NCBI GenBank assembly: GCA_023623175.1 | Contig: JAMNXU010000030.1 | Location: 20,576-84,575 of the forward strand | Length of the DNA stretch: 64,000 nucleotides | Reading direction: 5' to 3' | From: Bacillota bacterium | GTDB taxonomy: Bacteria > Bacillota > Clostridia > Acetivibrionales > JAMNXU01 | Shown here: positions 16,227 through 25,652 of the stretch, piece after piece | How positions within the stretch are numbered: position 1 is the first letter of the stretch | Layout: every line of letters begins with the position of its first letter | Notes under the pieces: generated by a model | Seen by the model: the letters and a program-made list of their open reading frames with translations, nothing else | Told to the model about the DNA's origin: nothing | Database searches by the model: none | Made by a program: the position numbers and the translations under genes

Positions 16227-18470
16227 TTACCAGCCGCCCGAATTATTACTGAACTGCGCCAACAGCCAGTTGCTCTGGGCGGTCATTTGGGCCAGGACCC
16301 TTTCCATTGCCGCAAACCTGTTATAATACTCCGTCTCGCGCTCATAAAGCTTCCTCTGGAGCTCGTACATCCTGTCCTCATATTCGTCAATTTCATGATA
16401 AAGCATGTTGTCAAATTCCGTCCTGTCCCCGGGCATGCCGGCCTTTTGCAGCAAAATACCCTTGCCTCCGACGGTCCTTATATTATCCTCCAGGATGTCG
16501 AAAATCCTGAAAGCCAGGCCTTCTTCACGGTATCTTTCCATCCTTTTGTCGGAAGGCATATCAGCAGTCAGGTCGATGCTTGATTTCTTGGCAAAAAGGT
16601 TTGCCACCTCATCAGGATTATTGGCAATGGCCTCCCTCAACCTGGCCTCGTCAATTTTCAGTTTACCCTTTTCGCTGTAAGTACCTGTTGTAATACCGAT
16701 ATCCGTCAGTCCCAGCGACACCCCTTCCACCTTTTCAAACAGCGCGATCCTCAGGTTGTAAACAATATTCTGAAGTATGCTGTCATTCCTGAGAAGTCCC
16801 GTCTTTGCCTTCTCTTCCCATTTCTTAACCTCGTCTTCAGTGAGTTGTTCCTTTTCTTCCTGCGTCAGGGGATAAAAATTCCTGTCATATTTCTCGCTGA
16901 GCTTTGCATTTATCTTGTCAATTACTTCGTTGTATTTTTCAACAAACTTCTTGATATTTTCAAAAATGCCGTCCACATCGAGCGATGCGGATATGGTCGC
17001 CGCAACCCTTTCTCCGGGTGCTCCTCCCGCCTTCAGCGGGCTTTCGCCGTGCAGCGTGTATGTAATTCCGTCCACCGTAAATGTGTTGCTGCTTCTTGTA
17101 AGGCTGTGGCCGTCAATGATAACCGACGCATCGGAGCCTTTTACAAAACCTTCGGAAAGCCCCAGCTCCGAAAGCGCGCTCTCTTCAATGTTATCAGCAT
17201 GACCAAAGGAAACAGTATGGCCTGAACCGGGCTCAAGAACTACAAGCAGCCTGTTGTCAGCGTCAACTGCCACGCTCACATTGACCCCTGCAAAAGCCTC
17301 TTCAATTTTAGATTCCAGTTCGGCTGCAAGCTCGGCATGGCTTCCAAGTCCCGTGCTTAGTTCAATCTCTTTCGTAACGCCGTCTATATTAACGTTCAAT
17401 TTCGTCTTTGTCAGGTTATAGTTTGCGGCACCGGTTCCCCTCGCGGATTGCAAACCAATCGCAGCAAGGAATGTGCTGCCGGTCTCGCTTATGGTGAGGT
17501 TGTTTCCTGCCCCGGTCTGCTTAGCCGTGAATTTTATGGTGTCGGTAAGCTCATTGTATTCCATCCTGACCCCGGCGGCCGAATCGTTGTTTATTGTGTT
17601 CATCATCGATGCCAGCGTCGTAGACTTGTCAAAACTGAAACTGCGCCCGTTGATTGTCAGGTTCAGCTTGCCGTTTGCATCAAACTGTACATTCAGTTTA
17701 CTTGATATAGTTTCAAGGCTCTCGTATATATTCAGCCTGTTGCTGTTATTAAACAGGTGGAATCCGAGGTGGCTGTAAGCATCAAAAGACTCATTCGGTC
17801 CTGAATAAACCCTGACTTTTGTGATCCCGCTTCCGGCTTTCGGCAGAATAACAAGCCTGCCCGTGCCATCTCCCGTGCTGTCGGTTACAATGATCTTGCC
17901 GCTTCCAAAGGCTGATTCAATTTTATATTGTAAATCGTCCAGGAGTTCTTCCGCCGAATTTATGGAAGAGCTGATCGTAATCGTCTTCCTGACACCATCA
18001 ATCTCAAGGCTGAAGCTTTTTCCCTTTATTGATTCTATGTTGATATCCGAAAGAACTGATCCCTCTATTTGCGCAGTAATCGGTCCGGAGCTTTCAATGG
18101 AGGCTGCTTTTGCAAGCTTGTTGACTATTATGGAATGACTCCCGGCCAACGCGTTTACGTCGCCGCGCGCCGTTACGACAGAGCTGTCAGTAGATGTAAC
18201 GTTCATTTTTTTATAATAAGCAGCAGACAAAGCATAGGATGACGGCTTTAAAACATCGAAAAACTCATCCTTCATGCTGCGCAGAAGGTTGATAATATTC
18301 CTGTATTCATCCCTTTTCCACTCAGCCAGCTGTTTTTTCCGGTACAGCTTGTCCAGAGGCATTCGGTCAATCTTCATCAGGTCTGATACTATCTGGTCCG
18401 TATCCAGTCCCGAAACCATACCGGTTATCCTGAACCTGGTATAAGCCGATGATACACTGTAAAGGTCCAC
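16227..18470 (-). CDS. fliD: Flagellar hook-associated protein 2 (filament cap)
   Basis: 747 residues. The N-terminal FliD_N domain (ITGMVSGLDTDQIVSDLMKI, about 14-33, followed by a coiled coil) and the C-terminal FliD_C domain (INAKLSEKYD, GLTDIGITTG, LLAQFSN near the end) are clear. It forms the pentameric or hexameric cap at the filament tip that inserts flagellin subunits. It is much longer than B. subtilis FliD (about 500 residues): the middle (about 170-530) holds repeated copies of a flagellin-hook-IN-like beta module, visible as recurring TVxIDGxxxxIT-type stretches. The start is GTG 18470, 5 bases after flaG ends. Operon: flaG-fliD-fliS-fliT-like. Confidence 0.95.
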   Translation of the reverse strand: MDLYSVSSAYTRFRITGMVSGLDTDQIVSDLMKIDRMPLDKLYRKKQLAEWKRDEYRNIINLLRSMKDEFFDVLKPSSYALSAAYYKKMNVTSTDSSVVTARGDVNALAGSHSIIVNKLAKAASIESSGPITAQIEGSVLSDINIESIKGKSFSLEIDGVRKTITISSSINSAEELLDDLQYKIESAFGSGKIIVTDSTGDGTGRLVILPKAGSGITKVRVYSGPNESFDAYSHLGFHLFNNSNRLNIYESLETISSKLNVQFDANGKLNLTINGRSFSFDKSTTLASMMNTINNDSAAGVRMEYNELTDTIKFTAKQTGAGNNLTISETGSTFLAAIGLQSARGTGAANYNLTKTKLNVNIDGVTKEIELSTGLGSHAELAAELESKIEEAFAGVNVSVAVDADNRLLVVLEPGSGHTVSFGHADNIEESALSELGLSEGFVKGSDASVIIDGHSLTRSSNTFTVDGITYTLHGESPLKAGGAPGERVAATISASLDVDGIFENIKKFVEKYNEVIDKINAKLSEKYDRNFYPLTQEEKEQLTEDEVKKWEEKAKTGLLRNDSILQNIVYNLRIALFEKVEGVSLGLTDIGITTGTYSEKGKLKIDEARLREAIANNPDEVANLFAKKSSIDLTADMPSDKRMERYREEGLAFRIFDILEDNIRTVGGKGILLQKAGMPGDRTEFDNMLYHEIDEYEDRMYELQRKLYERETEYYNRFAAMERVLAQMTAQSNWLLAQFSNNSGGW

Positions 18471-18474
18471 TGCC

Positions 18475-18852
18475 TCACCTTCTTTCGTCTACGAATAATC
18501 CTGCAAGTTCCCACAGTTTGGCCACAAGATCGAGAATTTTTTCCGGCGGGATTTCCCTGATGACTTCATTTGTCTCAGTGTCAATTACCTTGACCATGAT
18601 GTCCTGTGTTCCTTCATGTATAGAATACTCAAACCTTCTGTAAGTCCCCGCCAATGCCTTGTTGGCGCGTTCAATGGCATCGTTGAGCATCTTTTCCGGG
18701 ACAGGAAGTTCTTTTGCCCTGTGATCACCTGTCGGTGATATATTCCCCGCCGGCCAGCTTCCCGGTTCCGGTATCCTGGCGCAGGTCACTGCAGCGGCGC
18801 TGTTTTGAGCCGGAAAAGAAGTTATAGCTGCATCCGTGCTACCGATTCTCAT
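18475..18852 (-). CDS. flaG: FlaG-family flagellar protein
   Basis: 125 residues. The C-terminal half carries the FlaG signature (FEYSIHEGTQDIMVKVID, then ETNEVIREIPPEKILD). The N-terminal half is Ala/Pro-rich and variable, as usual. FlaG is found next to fliD in many flagellates and affects filament length; its biochemical role is unsettled. It has a good Shine-Dalgarno (GGAGG) 7 bases before ATG 18852 and is preceded by a sigma-28-type promoter at 18988-19015. Confidence 0.9.
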   Translation of the reverse strand: MRIGSTDAAITSFPAQNSAAAVTCARIPEPGSWPAGNISPTGDHRAKELPVPEKMLNDAIERANKALAGTYRRFEYSIHEGTQDIMVKVIDTETNEVIREIPPEKILDLVAKLWELAGLFVDERR

Positions 18853-18987
18853 GGTTATTCCTCCGTGAACAAAAATTTATAAAATTAGTTAATGTTCAAT
18901 AAATTAAGTAAATATCAGGCTTTATCTTATAATTTATAAGTTTTACTTGAACTTCCAAAAAACAAGTCAGCCTTCTTTACAATATAT

Positions 18988-19015
18988 TTATCGGGTATAT
19001 GTAAAGTTTGTTTTA
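18988..19015 (-). promoter_or_regulatory. Sigma-28 (SigD/FliA)-type promoter for flaG-fliD-fliS
   Basis: On the minus strand TAAA (19015-19012), a 16-base spacer, then CCCGATAA (18995-18988), close to the sigma-28 consensus TAAA-N15-GCCGATAT. The 5' leader would be about 130 bases. Confidence 0.6.
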
Positions 19016-19042
19016 TAGGGAAAATTTAAGACCAGTATTTTA

Positions 19043-19075
19043 TAAAAAAGAGCCAGAGGAGAATTCCTCCGGCCC
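19043..19075 (-). terminator. Intrinsic terminator of the flagellin gene
   Basis: gccagagga (19052-19060) and tcctccggc (19065-19073) form a 9-base stem (one G-U) with a 4-base loop. On the minus strand it is followed by TCTTTTTTAT. It lies 43 bases past the flagellin stop. Confidence 0.9.
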
Positions 19076-19115
19076 TTTGTCTTTTGCTGCGTCAGTTCCG
19101 TTAAACTGCTGCGGC

Positions 19116-20501
19116 TTACCTGAGAAGCTGCAGTACTCCCTGGGGCAGCTGATTTGCCTGTGCGAGCATAGCCTGTGCAGCCTGCTGGAGTATGTTGTTC
19201 TTCGTGAACTCCATTATCTCCTTCGCCATGTCTACGTCGCGGATACGGCTTTCTGCTGCGGTGAGGTTTTCAGCTGCAGTACCGAGGTTGTTGATGGTGT
19301 GCTCGAGACGATTCTGGAAAGCACCGAGCTTGGAGCGTTCTGCGGAAACCTGGGCAATGGCCTTGTCAATGGTAGCTATGGCCCTGTTGGCACCATCCTG
19401 GGTCTGTATATTAATGTCTTTTATGTATCCGCTTGTAGCATCGCCCAATGTAATGGTGCTCATTTCATTTATATCAACAAGCATGAACTGGTCTTTGTTT
19501 GCCCCTATATGCAAAACTGCTCCTGAAGATGTTACAGAAAACGTAGTATCTACTCCACCGGTCGCTGCAGTGGCAACAAACTCAGCGCCCTGGTAAACAA
19601 CACTCTGTCCTACACCGGTTACCGTCTGGGATATATTGTCAGGATTTGTAAATGTAACAACTGCGTCTACACCGGCTACAGTTGCTGCTGCACCAAATAC
19701 TCCATCAGCAGTCCATGCAGAATGTGATCCTGATAAATCAATTTTGCCTCCGCTGCCATATTCAACTGCTCTGAGCACTATCGCTGCTGAACCATCCGCG
19801 CCATCAACAAATTCAACCCCTGTGCGATCCGTGTATGAATTAACAACAGCTTTTAAGTCATCTACAGTTGCAACTCCTGTAGTATCAATTGTCACGCCAT
19901 TAATAACCAGCGCTCCTGCAGTTACTGCCGCTTCGACAGCAGAATTATCTGCATTATCGCTGGAAGTTTTGGTTGCCCTGGTTGCTGCAGTGTCAACAGT
20001 AACTGTATAAGTGCCAAGTTTCAGTCCTGTCACACTCACTATATCAATTACGCTGGTATCAGCAGATGTTCCCTGGGCCCCAAGGCTTCCATTCAGTAAC
20101 TTCTGTGTATTAAACTCCGTAGTTTCCGAAATCCTGTTAATTTCCGATTTTAACTGCTCGATTTCTTTCTGGATTTCTTTTCTGTCATCCACTGTGTTGG
20201 TGTCATTTGCTGCCTGAACTGCCAGCTCTCTCATTCTCTGCAGGATGCTGTGGGTTTCATTCAGGGCACCTTCTGCGGTCTGGATGAGAGAAATAGCATC
20301 CTGGGCGTTCTTGGAAGCCATCTCCAAACCTCTGATCTGGCCTCTCATTTTTTCACTGATGGCAAGACCTGCAGCGTCGTCGCCTGCGCGATTGATACGC
20401 AGTCCTGATGAAAGTTTTTCGAGGGATTTCGCACTGGCATTGTTGTTAATTGTCAACTGACGATAGGTGTTAAGAGATGCAATGTTGTGATTGATACGCA
20501 T
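19116..20501 (-). CDS. hag: Flagellin
   Basis: 461 residues. The conserved N-terminal D0/D1 helices (MRINHNIASLNTYRQL, then LSSGLRINRAGDDAAGLAIS) and C-terminal D1/D0 helices (LGAFQNRLEHTINNL, then AKEIMEFTKNNILQQAAQAM, ending PQGVLQLLR) are intact. The central region (about 140-370) is a variable, Ala/Thr/Val-rich surface domain. It is exported through the flagellar type III apparatus and forms the filament. It is monocistronic, with its own sigma-28-type promoter and strong terminator. GGAGG lies 10 bases before ATG 20501, in a leader with GGA motifs suited to CsrA control. Confidence 0.97.
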   Translation of the reverse strand: MRINHNIASLNTYRQLTINNNASAKSLEKLSSGLRINRAGDDAAGLAISEKMRGQIRGLEMASKNAQDAISLIQTAEGALNETHSILQRMRELAVQAANDTNTVDDRKEIQKEIEQLKSEINRISETTEFNTQKLLNGSLGAQGTSADTSVIDIVSVTGLKLGTYTVTVDTAATRATKTSSDNADNSAVEAAVTAGALVINGVTIDTTGVATVDDLKAVVNSYTDRTGVEFVDGADGSAAIVLRAVEYGSGGKIDLSGSHSAWTADGVFGAAATVAGVDAVVTFTNPDNISQTVTGVGQSVVYQGAEFVATAATGGVDTTFSVTSSGAVLHIGANKDQFMLVDINEMSTITLGDATSGYIKDINIQTQDGANRAIATIDKAIAQVSAERSKLGAFQNRLEHTINNLGTAAENLTAAESRIRDVDMAKEIMEFTKNNILQQAAQAMLAQANQLPQGVLQLLR

Positions 20502-20617
20502 TATACATCTTCCTCCTTGAATTATTTAGTCGGGAATCCTTTCCCTTTAATATAAATTGATTGAAATGCATCACCTTTTCATCCGGCCGGTTTTAAAAAG
20601 GTTTGCAATTTCTTTCA
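20502..20617 (-). promoter_or_regulatory. Flagellin 5' leader with candidate CsrA-binding GGA motifs
   Basis: The leader from the predicted start (about 20617) to the ATG contains GGA in three contexts: ggccggatg, aaaggattccc and the Shine-Dalgarno aaggaggaag. In B. subtilis CsrA binds paired GGA sites, one overlapping the ribosome binding site of hag, and FliW counteracts it. fliW and csrA are the next genes upstream, so the same circuit is likely here. Confidence 0.5.
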
Positions 20618-20623
20618 CTTTAT

Positions 20624-20650
20624 ATATCGTACTTTATTCAAAATAGTTTA
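20624..20650 (-). promoter_or_regulatory. Sigma-28 (SigD)-type promoter of flagellin
   Basis: On the minus strand TAAA (20650-20647), exactly 15 bases, then TACGATAT (20631-20624), against the consensus TAAA-N15-GCCGATAT. Confidence 0.85.
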
Positions 20651-20806
20651 TAGCAAAAATGAAAATTTTTCTGAAAAAGTCGCTGAGAATACAGAAAAAG
20701 ATTATCGTTCATCGGATAATTCAAAAACCGGTTTCTCGGTTTAAATTGCAATATTGCAAAAACTACATATTTTCATATTTATAAAAAATACTCCAGAGGA
20801 ATTACA

Positions 20807-20833
20807 AAGGGTCCCGTTTCCCGGAACCCTGTC
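20807..20833 (-). terminator. Terminator after csrA
   Basis: On the minus strand GGGTTCCGGG and the complementary CGGGACCC arm form a compact hairpin followed by TTTGTAATT. It lies about 42 bases after the csrA stop and separates the flgM-csrA operon from flagellin. Confidence 0.65.
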
Positions 20834-20874
20834 ATAACCGCTATATATACCTGTTATATCCGCCAAGTATTTTC

Positions 20875-21144
20875 TTATTTTTTCTCGTCGGCATTCTCCT
20901 GTTTTTTCCCTTCGCCCTCCTGTTTCTTTCCGATATTTGAAAACCCGTCCGGCAGCTTTGCCGACTCGGCTGCCCTGCGGTTTTCCGCCTGTATTTCAAG
21001 GTAAATTTCCTTGCGGTGCACCGAAACGCTCTTCGGAGCCTTTATTCCCAGGCGCACCTGGTCTCCCTGTATGTCAACGACGGTGATCTCGATATCGTCA
21101 TTTATAACAAGCGACTGCTCTTTCTTTCGCGTCAGAACCAGCAT
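20875..21144 (-). CDS. csrA: Carbon storage regulator CsrA
   Basis: 89 residues. The first ~60 form the RNA-binding CsrA core ([16 protein letters not shown], then [19 protein letters not shown] with the conserved VHR-E). The C-terminal ~30 residues are a charged Lys/Glu/Gln-rich extension. CsrA represses translation by binding GGA motifs at ribosome binding sites, classically in the flagellin leader, and is antagonised by FliW. The ATG at 21144 has AGGAGG 9 bases upstream and lies inside the 3' end of fliW, giving a 47-base overlap and tight coupling. Confidence 0.96.
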   Translation of the reverse strand: MLVLTRKKEQSLVINDDIEITVVDIQGDQVRLGIKAPKSVSVHRKEIYLEIQAENRRAAESAKLPDGFSNIGKKQEGEGKKQENADEKK

Positions 21145-21595
21145 TCTCGGCTACCTCCTGTCCCCGGAGTTCTTCCATTATATAGTGTCGCACACTGTAC
21201 TCTGCCGTGTCAAGGACAGTCTGGGCGCCCTTGTTGTTCCTTGTATTTATGATGAGCGGAGCTTTCAGATTCATGGTCATTTTGGCCATATCATCCGGCA
21301 CAACGACAACGGCCAGCACCACTATGTCCGATGCATCCGCGATTTCCAGCTTTTCAACAATGTCATCGCTGATTTCAAAATCGTAATCGCCCTTGATCAT
21401 GAACGGATTGACCACGACGAATGCGAGGTTGCCGTCATCAACGGACTGAAGCCATGAAAAAGGCGAGCTTCCGTCGCCAACGGGTATCAGCACGTATCTT
21501 TTCACGTCCTCAAAACCGAGAAGACCCCTTTCAAAGGTGAGAATCTTCTTTTCGTCTATCTCCAGTTCTCCAAAATACCTGGTTTTAAGTTTCAT
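21098..21595 (-). CDS. fliW: Flagellar assembly factor FliW
   Basis: 165 residues of the FliW family ([37 protein letters not shown]). FliW binds either flagellin or CsrA; when free flagellin is exported, FliW releases and sequesters CsrA, allowing new flagellin synthesis. ATG 21595 ([10 protein letters not shown]) is preferred over the first in-frame start at 21616 because GGGGG lies 7 bases upstream of it. The C-terminal tail, past about residue 140, overlaps csrA by 47 bases, which is longer than the usual few bases. Confidence 0.95.
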   Translation of the reverse strand: MKLKTRYFGELEIDEKKILTFERGLLGFEDVKRYVLIPVGDGSSPFSWLQSVDDGNLAFVVVNPFMIKGDYDFEISDDIVEKLEIADASDIVVLAVVVVPDDMAKMTMNLKAPLIINTRNNKGAQTVLDTAEYSVRHYIMEELRGQEVAENAGSDAKERAVACYK

Positions 21596-21870
21596 CTTCA
21601 GACCCCCGTAAAGCATTATTTTTCGTTTCAGACCTGATAAATAATCTTAATAAAAAAATACGCTGTTAATTCCCCAACTTCAAATTCGCCTTCAACTTCT
21701 AATTCGCTTTTAATAACATCAAATATAATGCTTTTGCATTATCCCGCAAATATCTTCAACCGTGCTGCATTGAATTGTGCTGCCTTGCTACTTTAAACCC
21801 TATATCTACTTAAACCCATATATGCACCTTAAACTCCCGCACTACCAATTCCAACCCTTACATTAACTTC

Positions 21871-22473
21871 TCAAACTCTTATATCAACCACTCTGCCGGC
21901 TCCTCCGCCGATGCTTCCCCTTGCGTCCTCGATGTATTGGAATTTTATCGACGGGTATTGCCTCATGTATATCCTTACAACCGACGGCCTGTAATAAATA
22001 TCCACCCTGCCGGGTATGTACCTGCCTTCCACTCCCCTTGCAATTTCATCGACATTCCATTCTATTTTTAATGAACCAGTCACATCGAACCTTGGCCCGG
22101 TCTTGGGAATAAAATCTATGTTCGATTCATACTGCGGCCACGAGTCCCTGGCGGCTATTTCAGCAATGGGATTTCCGCCGTACTCGATGGCAGCAAGCAT
22201 GTCCCCGTCTGCCGCTTTCTTCTCTATGAACTCCATCACACGCTGGTACGCCCTTTGCGAAATTTCTCTCGTCCTGTCGGCAGTATTCTTAAGCCCGGCG
22301 CTCGCACGCGCTTCGTACTGGTCTATCAGCACCTTTGGCTTTTCGCTTTGTATACTAACCCTGGCCTTGTGGGTTTTCAGCTCTAACGTGGCATTCCGGA
22401 TCCTGATTTCAAGCCTTGAGGGCGTTCTTTCTATCCCTATCAGGCCATTGATCCGGTTAATAACAAGTCCCAC
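21871..22473 (-). CDS. DUF6470 (YviE-like) flagellar-locus protein
   Basis: 200 residues of the family represented by B. subtilis YviE, which sits between flgL and fliW, as here. The recognised parts are the N-terminal LEIRIRNATLELKTHKARVSI and QSEKPKVLIDQYEARA segments and the GDMLAAIEYGGNPIAEIA middle. No enzyme motif, signal peptide or membrane segment is visible. Its function is unknown; its constant neighbourhood points to late flagellar assembly. The 254-base gap after it (21617-21870) carries AT-rich degenerate repeats (aactcgcttttaataaca and aaactc-like words) and no gene. Confidence 0.8.
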   Translation of the reverse strand: MGLVINRINGLIGIERTPSRLEIRIRNATLELKTHKARVSIQSEKPKVLIDQYEARASAGLKNTADRTREISQRAYQRVMEFIEKKAADGDMLAAIEYGGNPIAEIAARDSWPQYESNIDFIPKTGPRFDVTGSLKIEWNVDEIARGVEGRYIPGRVDIYYRPSVVRIYMRQYPSIKFQYIEDARGSIGGGAGRVVDIRV

Positions 22474-22599
22474 TTAACCACCTCGTAAGCTCCTCTGTTG
22501 AAAACTGCAGTTATCGTTGCAATCCTTCATTAACACCTTAACAATATCTGAAAAATATCGATATATCATTCAAAATTATCGTGCAACCACTTCAGTGCA

Positions 22600-23835
22600 T
22601 TATCTGAGGAAATCTATCAGCGAAGTCTGGATAATCCTCGCTCCGCCGGCAAGAGATGCGCGGTAGACATTTTCCTCGTTCTTAAGCCTGATAATGGTCT
22701 CAGCCATGTCCACATCCTCGTTTTCGCTCATCAGCCTGGTGAAGTTTATGAGGTCGCTGTCCAAACGGTATGCCGTAAGTTCCAGCCTGTTCTGCCGCGC
22801 GCCGATGTCGGCCCTGATCCTCAGCACATTGTCAAGTTCCCTGTCCAAATCGCCGAGGACCGCGTTTATACCGGCAACATCACCATTATCAAGGGCCTCA
22901 ATGAAGTTTTCAAAAACCTGCACAAGGCTGCCCTTGCCGTAGGTTACCGAATCCAGCCCGAGATCTGCCGCGGCACTGGACGTTCCGTCAATGGAGATTG
23001 AGGCCGAAGTGTCCGTCGAGAGCCTCGTAAACTGCAGCTTGTTGCCTATGGCAAGAACCCTGACCTCTGAATTTCCCAAAGCCGTATTTATCGAATTCTC
23101 AATCATTTTAGCCAGCTCATCGATACCTGAATATTGCCCGGCCGCCAGCGTAACAGTTGTGGCTGCTCCGCCGTCAATGCTTATTGTAAGCTCATCATTG
23201 ACTCCTGCAGTAATGGTGATTGGTCCGCCCAAATCCAGCGATGATCCCGTCAGGATACCGTTGGCTGCATATGCGCCGGCGCCGCGGTTGAAAAGGTCGC
23301 CACCCGCAATATTAATGTGAACGCTGTCGCCTATGCCTATTTCAAATATTATATTCTCAAGGTTAGAAACATTAAGAAGATAATTGCCGGTGTTCTCGTC
23401 AAGAAGCTTCTTGTCCGTATTGTAGCCGGAAAAAATGTGTCTGCCGGCATAGGTGGTATTTCCGAGGTGCAAAAGCTGCGTCCTGAGCTGCTTGATTTCT
23501 TCGGCAATTTTCTTCAGATCGTCGGGAGTATTGGTCTGGTTTGATGCCTGCACGGCCAGTTCCCTCGCCCTGTGCACCACATCGCCAATATTGGCCAGCG
23601 CATCCTCGGTAATATCGAGCCAGGACTGGGCATCCTTTACATTGCGCTTGTATTGCTCAACTTCAGCAACATCGGTCCTGAGTTTCAGCGCCCTTGCAGC
23701 CACGACCGGGTCATCGGAAGGCACGGTTATTTTTTTGCCTGTGGCCAGCTGATCCTGGTAGCGGCTCATCCTGACAAGGTTCCTTCCGATATTGTTGATC
23801 ATGTTATTTATGAGCATGTTGTTCGTAATGCGCAT
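22600..23835 (-). CDS. flgL: Flagellar hook-associated protein 3
   Basis: 411 residues. N-terminal flagellin-like helix (MRITNNMLINNMINNIGRNL, then LATGKKITVPSDDPVVAARAL) and C-terminal helix (NEENVYRASLAGGARIIQTSLIDFLR) are as expected for FlgL, which joins the hook to the flagellin filament. The middle (about 190-300) holds a beta-rich insert (ITITAGVNDELTISIDGG) that makes the protein longer than B. subtilis FlgL (about 300 residues). ATG 23835 is favoured, with GGGAG 8 bases upstream, over GTG 23844. The gap to flgK (23845-24055) contains tttacgctt/atgctt repeats. Confidence 0.94.
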   Translation of the reverse strand: MRITNNMLINNMINNIGRNLVRMSRYQDQLATGKKITVPSDDPVVAARALKLRTDVAEVEQYKRNVKDAQSWLDITEDALANIGDVVHRARELAVQASNQTNTPDDLKKIAEEIKQLRTQLLHLGNTTYAGRHIFSGYNTDKKLLDENTGNYLLNVSNLENIIFEIGIGDSVHINIAGGDLFNRGAGAYAANGILTGSSLDLGGPITITAGVNDELTISIDGGAATTVTLAAGQYSGIDELAKMIENSINTALGNSEVRVLAIGNKLQFTRLSTDTSASISIDGTSSAAADLGLDSVTYGKGSLVQVFENFIEALDNGDVAGINAVLGDLDRELDNVLRIRADIGARQNRLELTAYRLDSDLINFTRLMSENEDVDMAETIIRLKNEENVYRASLAGGARIIQTSLIDFLR

Positions 23836-24055
23836 CGCCGTCACTCCCGTCTGCTTTTCGTTTTAATGAGTTGCTTTTTTCCCGTGTTATTGCTCTTGTT
23901 TAAATTACAATTTTCCCGGGTCTGATAAAGCTTCGAATTATGCTTCGTTTACGCTAAATTATGCTTTGTTTACGCTTGTGCGCCTGGTTTACACTTATGT
24001 GTTTATTTAACGATTGTGCTATATTTGCGCTGAAAACAAGCAGTAATCCATGACT

Positions 24056-25645
24056 TTACAATCCGAGCCTGTTTATCAGCGTATCGTAGACCTCCACCAT
24101 GACGTTGATCATCTTTGCTGCGGCATTGTATGCATACTGGTACTTGACAAGATTTGCGAGCTCCTCATCTATCGACACACCAGAAACCGAAAGCCTTCGG
24201 TTCTCCACCTGTTTTACAACAATCTCCTGGTTATCGCAGATTCTCATTGCCTGCTGGGAATCAATGCCGAGCGTTGTAACCAGGGACTTCATGAAATCCT
24301 CGGGAGCACCTTCAAGGAACATATACTTATTATGCCTCAGGGACAGGAGCCTGTTCAGGTTCTCGATGTTTCCCGCCTCCCCGCCGGGTCCCGCCGCGGC
24401 AATGGTATTGTAATCGTTCATTATATCAAAACTCACGGCGAAGTTCTTCGCCGTCATGGCTTCATACCGCTCCGAAACCTGGGCCATCCCCGTCGCCCCG
24501 TTTATGAACTCGGCGCTGGACAGCGGAACATCGTCCGTTCCAAGTATCGTGAAAAACCGGATGCCCGTGCTTCCCCTGAGACCCAGGCCGTCGGCGTGGC
24601 CGTCAATATCGTCTATAACTCCGTCGCCGTCTATATCTATGTATCCTTCATTAAACGCCTTTGCCAGCGTCCTTACAAACTCGTTCAATTTCCTCTGGTA
24701 ATAAGCTATGCCCTTGTACAACGGGGACCCGTTAAGGCCGTCGTTTCCGTCCCTAACGTCAAGGTATCCCTTGAGCTCTCCTCCCCTGATATCAAGGCTG
24801 TTGCCGTCCTCCCACCGTATGTCATAGAGGTTGTCCACATCCTCGGGATTGAGCTTTGTCTGCCTGTGCACGGCTTCAAGCTTTGTCAGGTCGAAATGGT
24901 CAATAAAGGCCTTTCCGCTGATTGTTATGACAAAATGCCTGTCGTCCGCCCCGTTGGGAAGCTTGCCCACGACTACTTCATTGGCCTCAATGTTGATCAG
25001 CTTTGACAGCTTGTCCACGAGCAACGTTCTCTGGTCCCTGAGGTCATTGGCCGTATTCCCGTCCAGCTCGGCAATGTATATCTGCCGGTTCAACTGCTGT
25101 ATCTGGGCGCCAAGCGAATTTATTTCAGCAACCTTTGTATAAATCCGGTTGTTCAAATCCGACTGAAGTTTTTCAAGATGGGCTGCCGTACTGTTGAAAT
25201 ATTTGGCCAGCGTCACACCTTTTTCCCTGACAAGGGATCTTACGGCCGGGCTGGCGGGGTCCTTGGCCAGCTCCTGGAGCGCGCTGAAAAATTCATTCAT
25301 AATTGTGGTAAAACCGCTGCCCGACGGCTCATTGAACACGGCTTCCATGTCGGCCAGCACAATCCTTTTCGCGTCCCACTCTCCGTAAGTTACGGCCTCG
25401 CTCCAGTACTTGAAATCCAGGTATTCATCCCTGACCCTCTTGACGGCAATAACTTCGGATCCCGTGCCAAGCATGCCCGTCCCGTTGCTCAGCGGTATGG
25501 GCCTCGACGCCACCTGCTCGGCAACCTGCCGTGAATATCCCGGTGTGTTCACATTATTTAAATTATGGTTAATAATATCGAGATTTCTCTGGGCTGAATA
25601 AAGACCCCTGAGCGCGACATTAAGTCCGAAAAATCCTTCTCTCAT
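24056..25645 (-). CDS. flgK: Flagellar hook-associated protein 1, paralogue of standard architecture
   Basis: 529 residues. It has the FlgK N-terminus (FFGLNVALRGLYSAQRNLDI, then NHNLNNVNTPGYSRQ), central coiled coils, and the C-terminal rod helix (GVSIDEELANLVKYQYAYNAAAKMI). It forms the junction between hook and filament with FlgL. It starts 7 bases after the stop of a second, larger flgK, so the locus encodes two FlgK proteins in tandem. Near residues 330-350 there is an acidic DxDxDG-like stretch (IDIDGDGVIDDIDGHADG) resembling a calcium-binding loop of dockerin/EF-hand type, which is unusual in FlgK. Confidence 0.92.
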   Translation of the reverse strand: MREGFFGLNVALRGLYSAQRNLDIINHNLNNVNTPGYSRQVAEQVASRPIPLSNGTGMLGTGSEVIAVKRVRDEYLDFKYWSEAVTYGEWDAKRIVLADMEAVFNEPSGSGFTTIMNEFFSALQELAKDPASPAVRSLVREKGVTLAKYFNSTAAHLEKLQSDLNNRIYTKVAEINSLGAQIQQLNRQIYIAELDGNTANDLRDQRTLLVDKLSKLINIEANEVVVGKLPNGADDRHFVITISGKAFIDHFDLTKLEAVHRQTKLNPEDVDNLYDIRWEDGNSLDIRGGELKGYLDVRDGNDGLNGSPLYKGIAYYQRKLNEFVRTLAKAFNEGYIDIDGDGVIDDIDGHADGLGLRGSTGIRFFTILGTDDVPLSSAEFINGATGMAQVSERYEAMTAKNFAVSFDIMNDYNTIAAAGPGGEAGNIENLNRLLSLRHNKYMFLEGAPEDFMKSLVTTLGIDSQQAMRICDNQEIVVKQVENRRLSVSGVSIDEELANLVKYQYAYNAAAKMINVMVEVYDTLINRLGL

Positions 25646-25652
25646 GCTTCAA

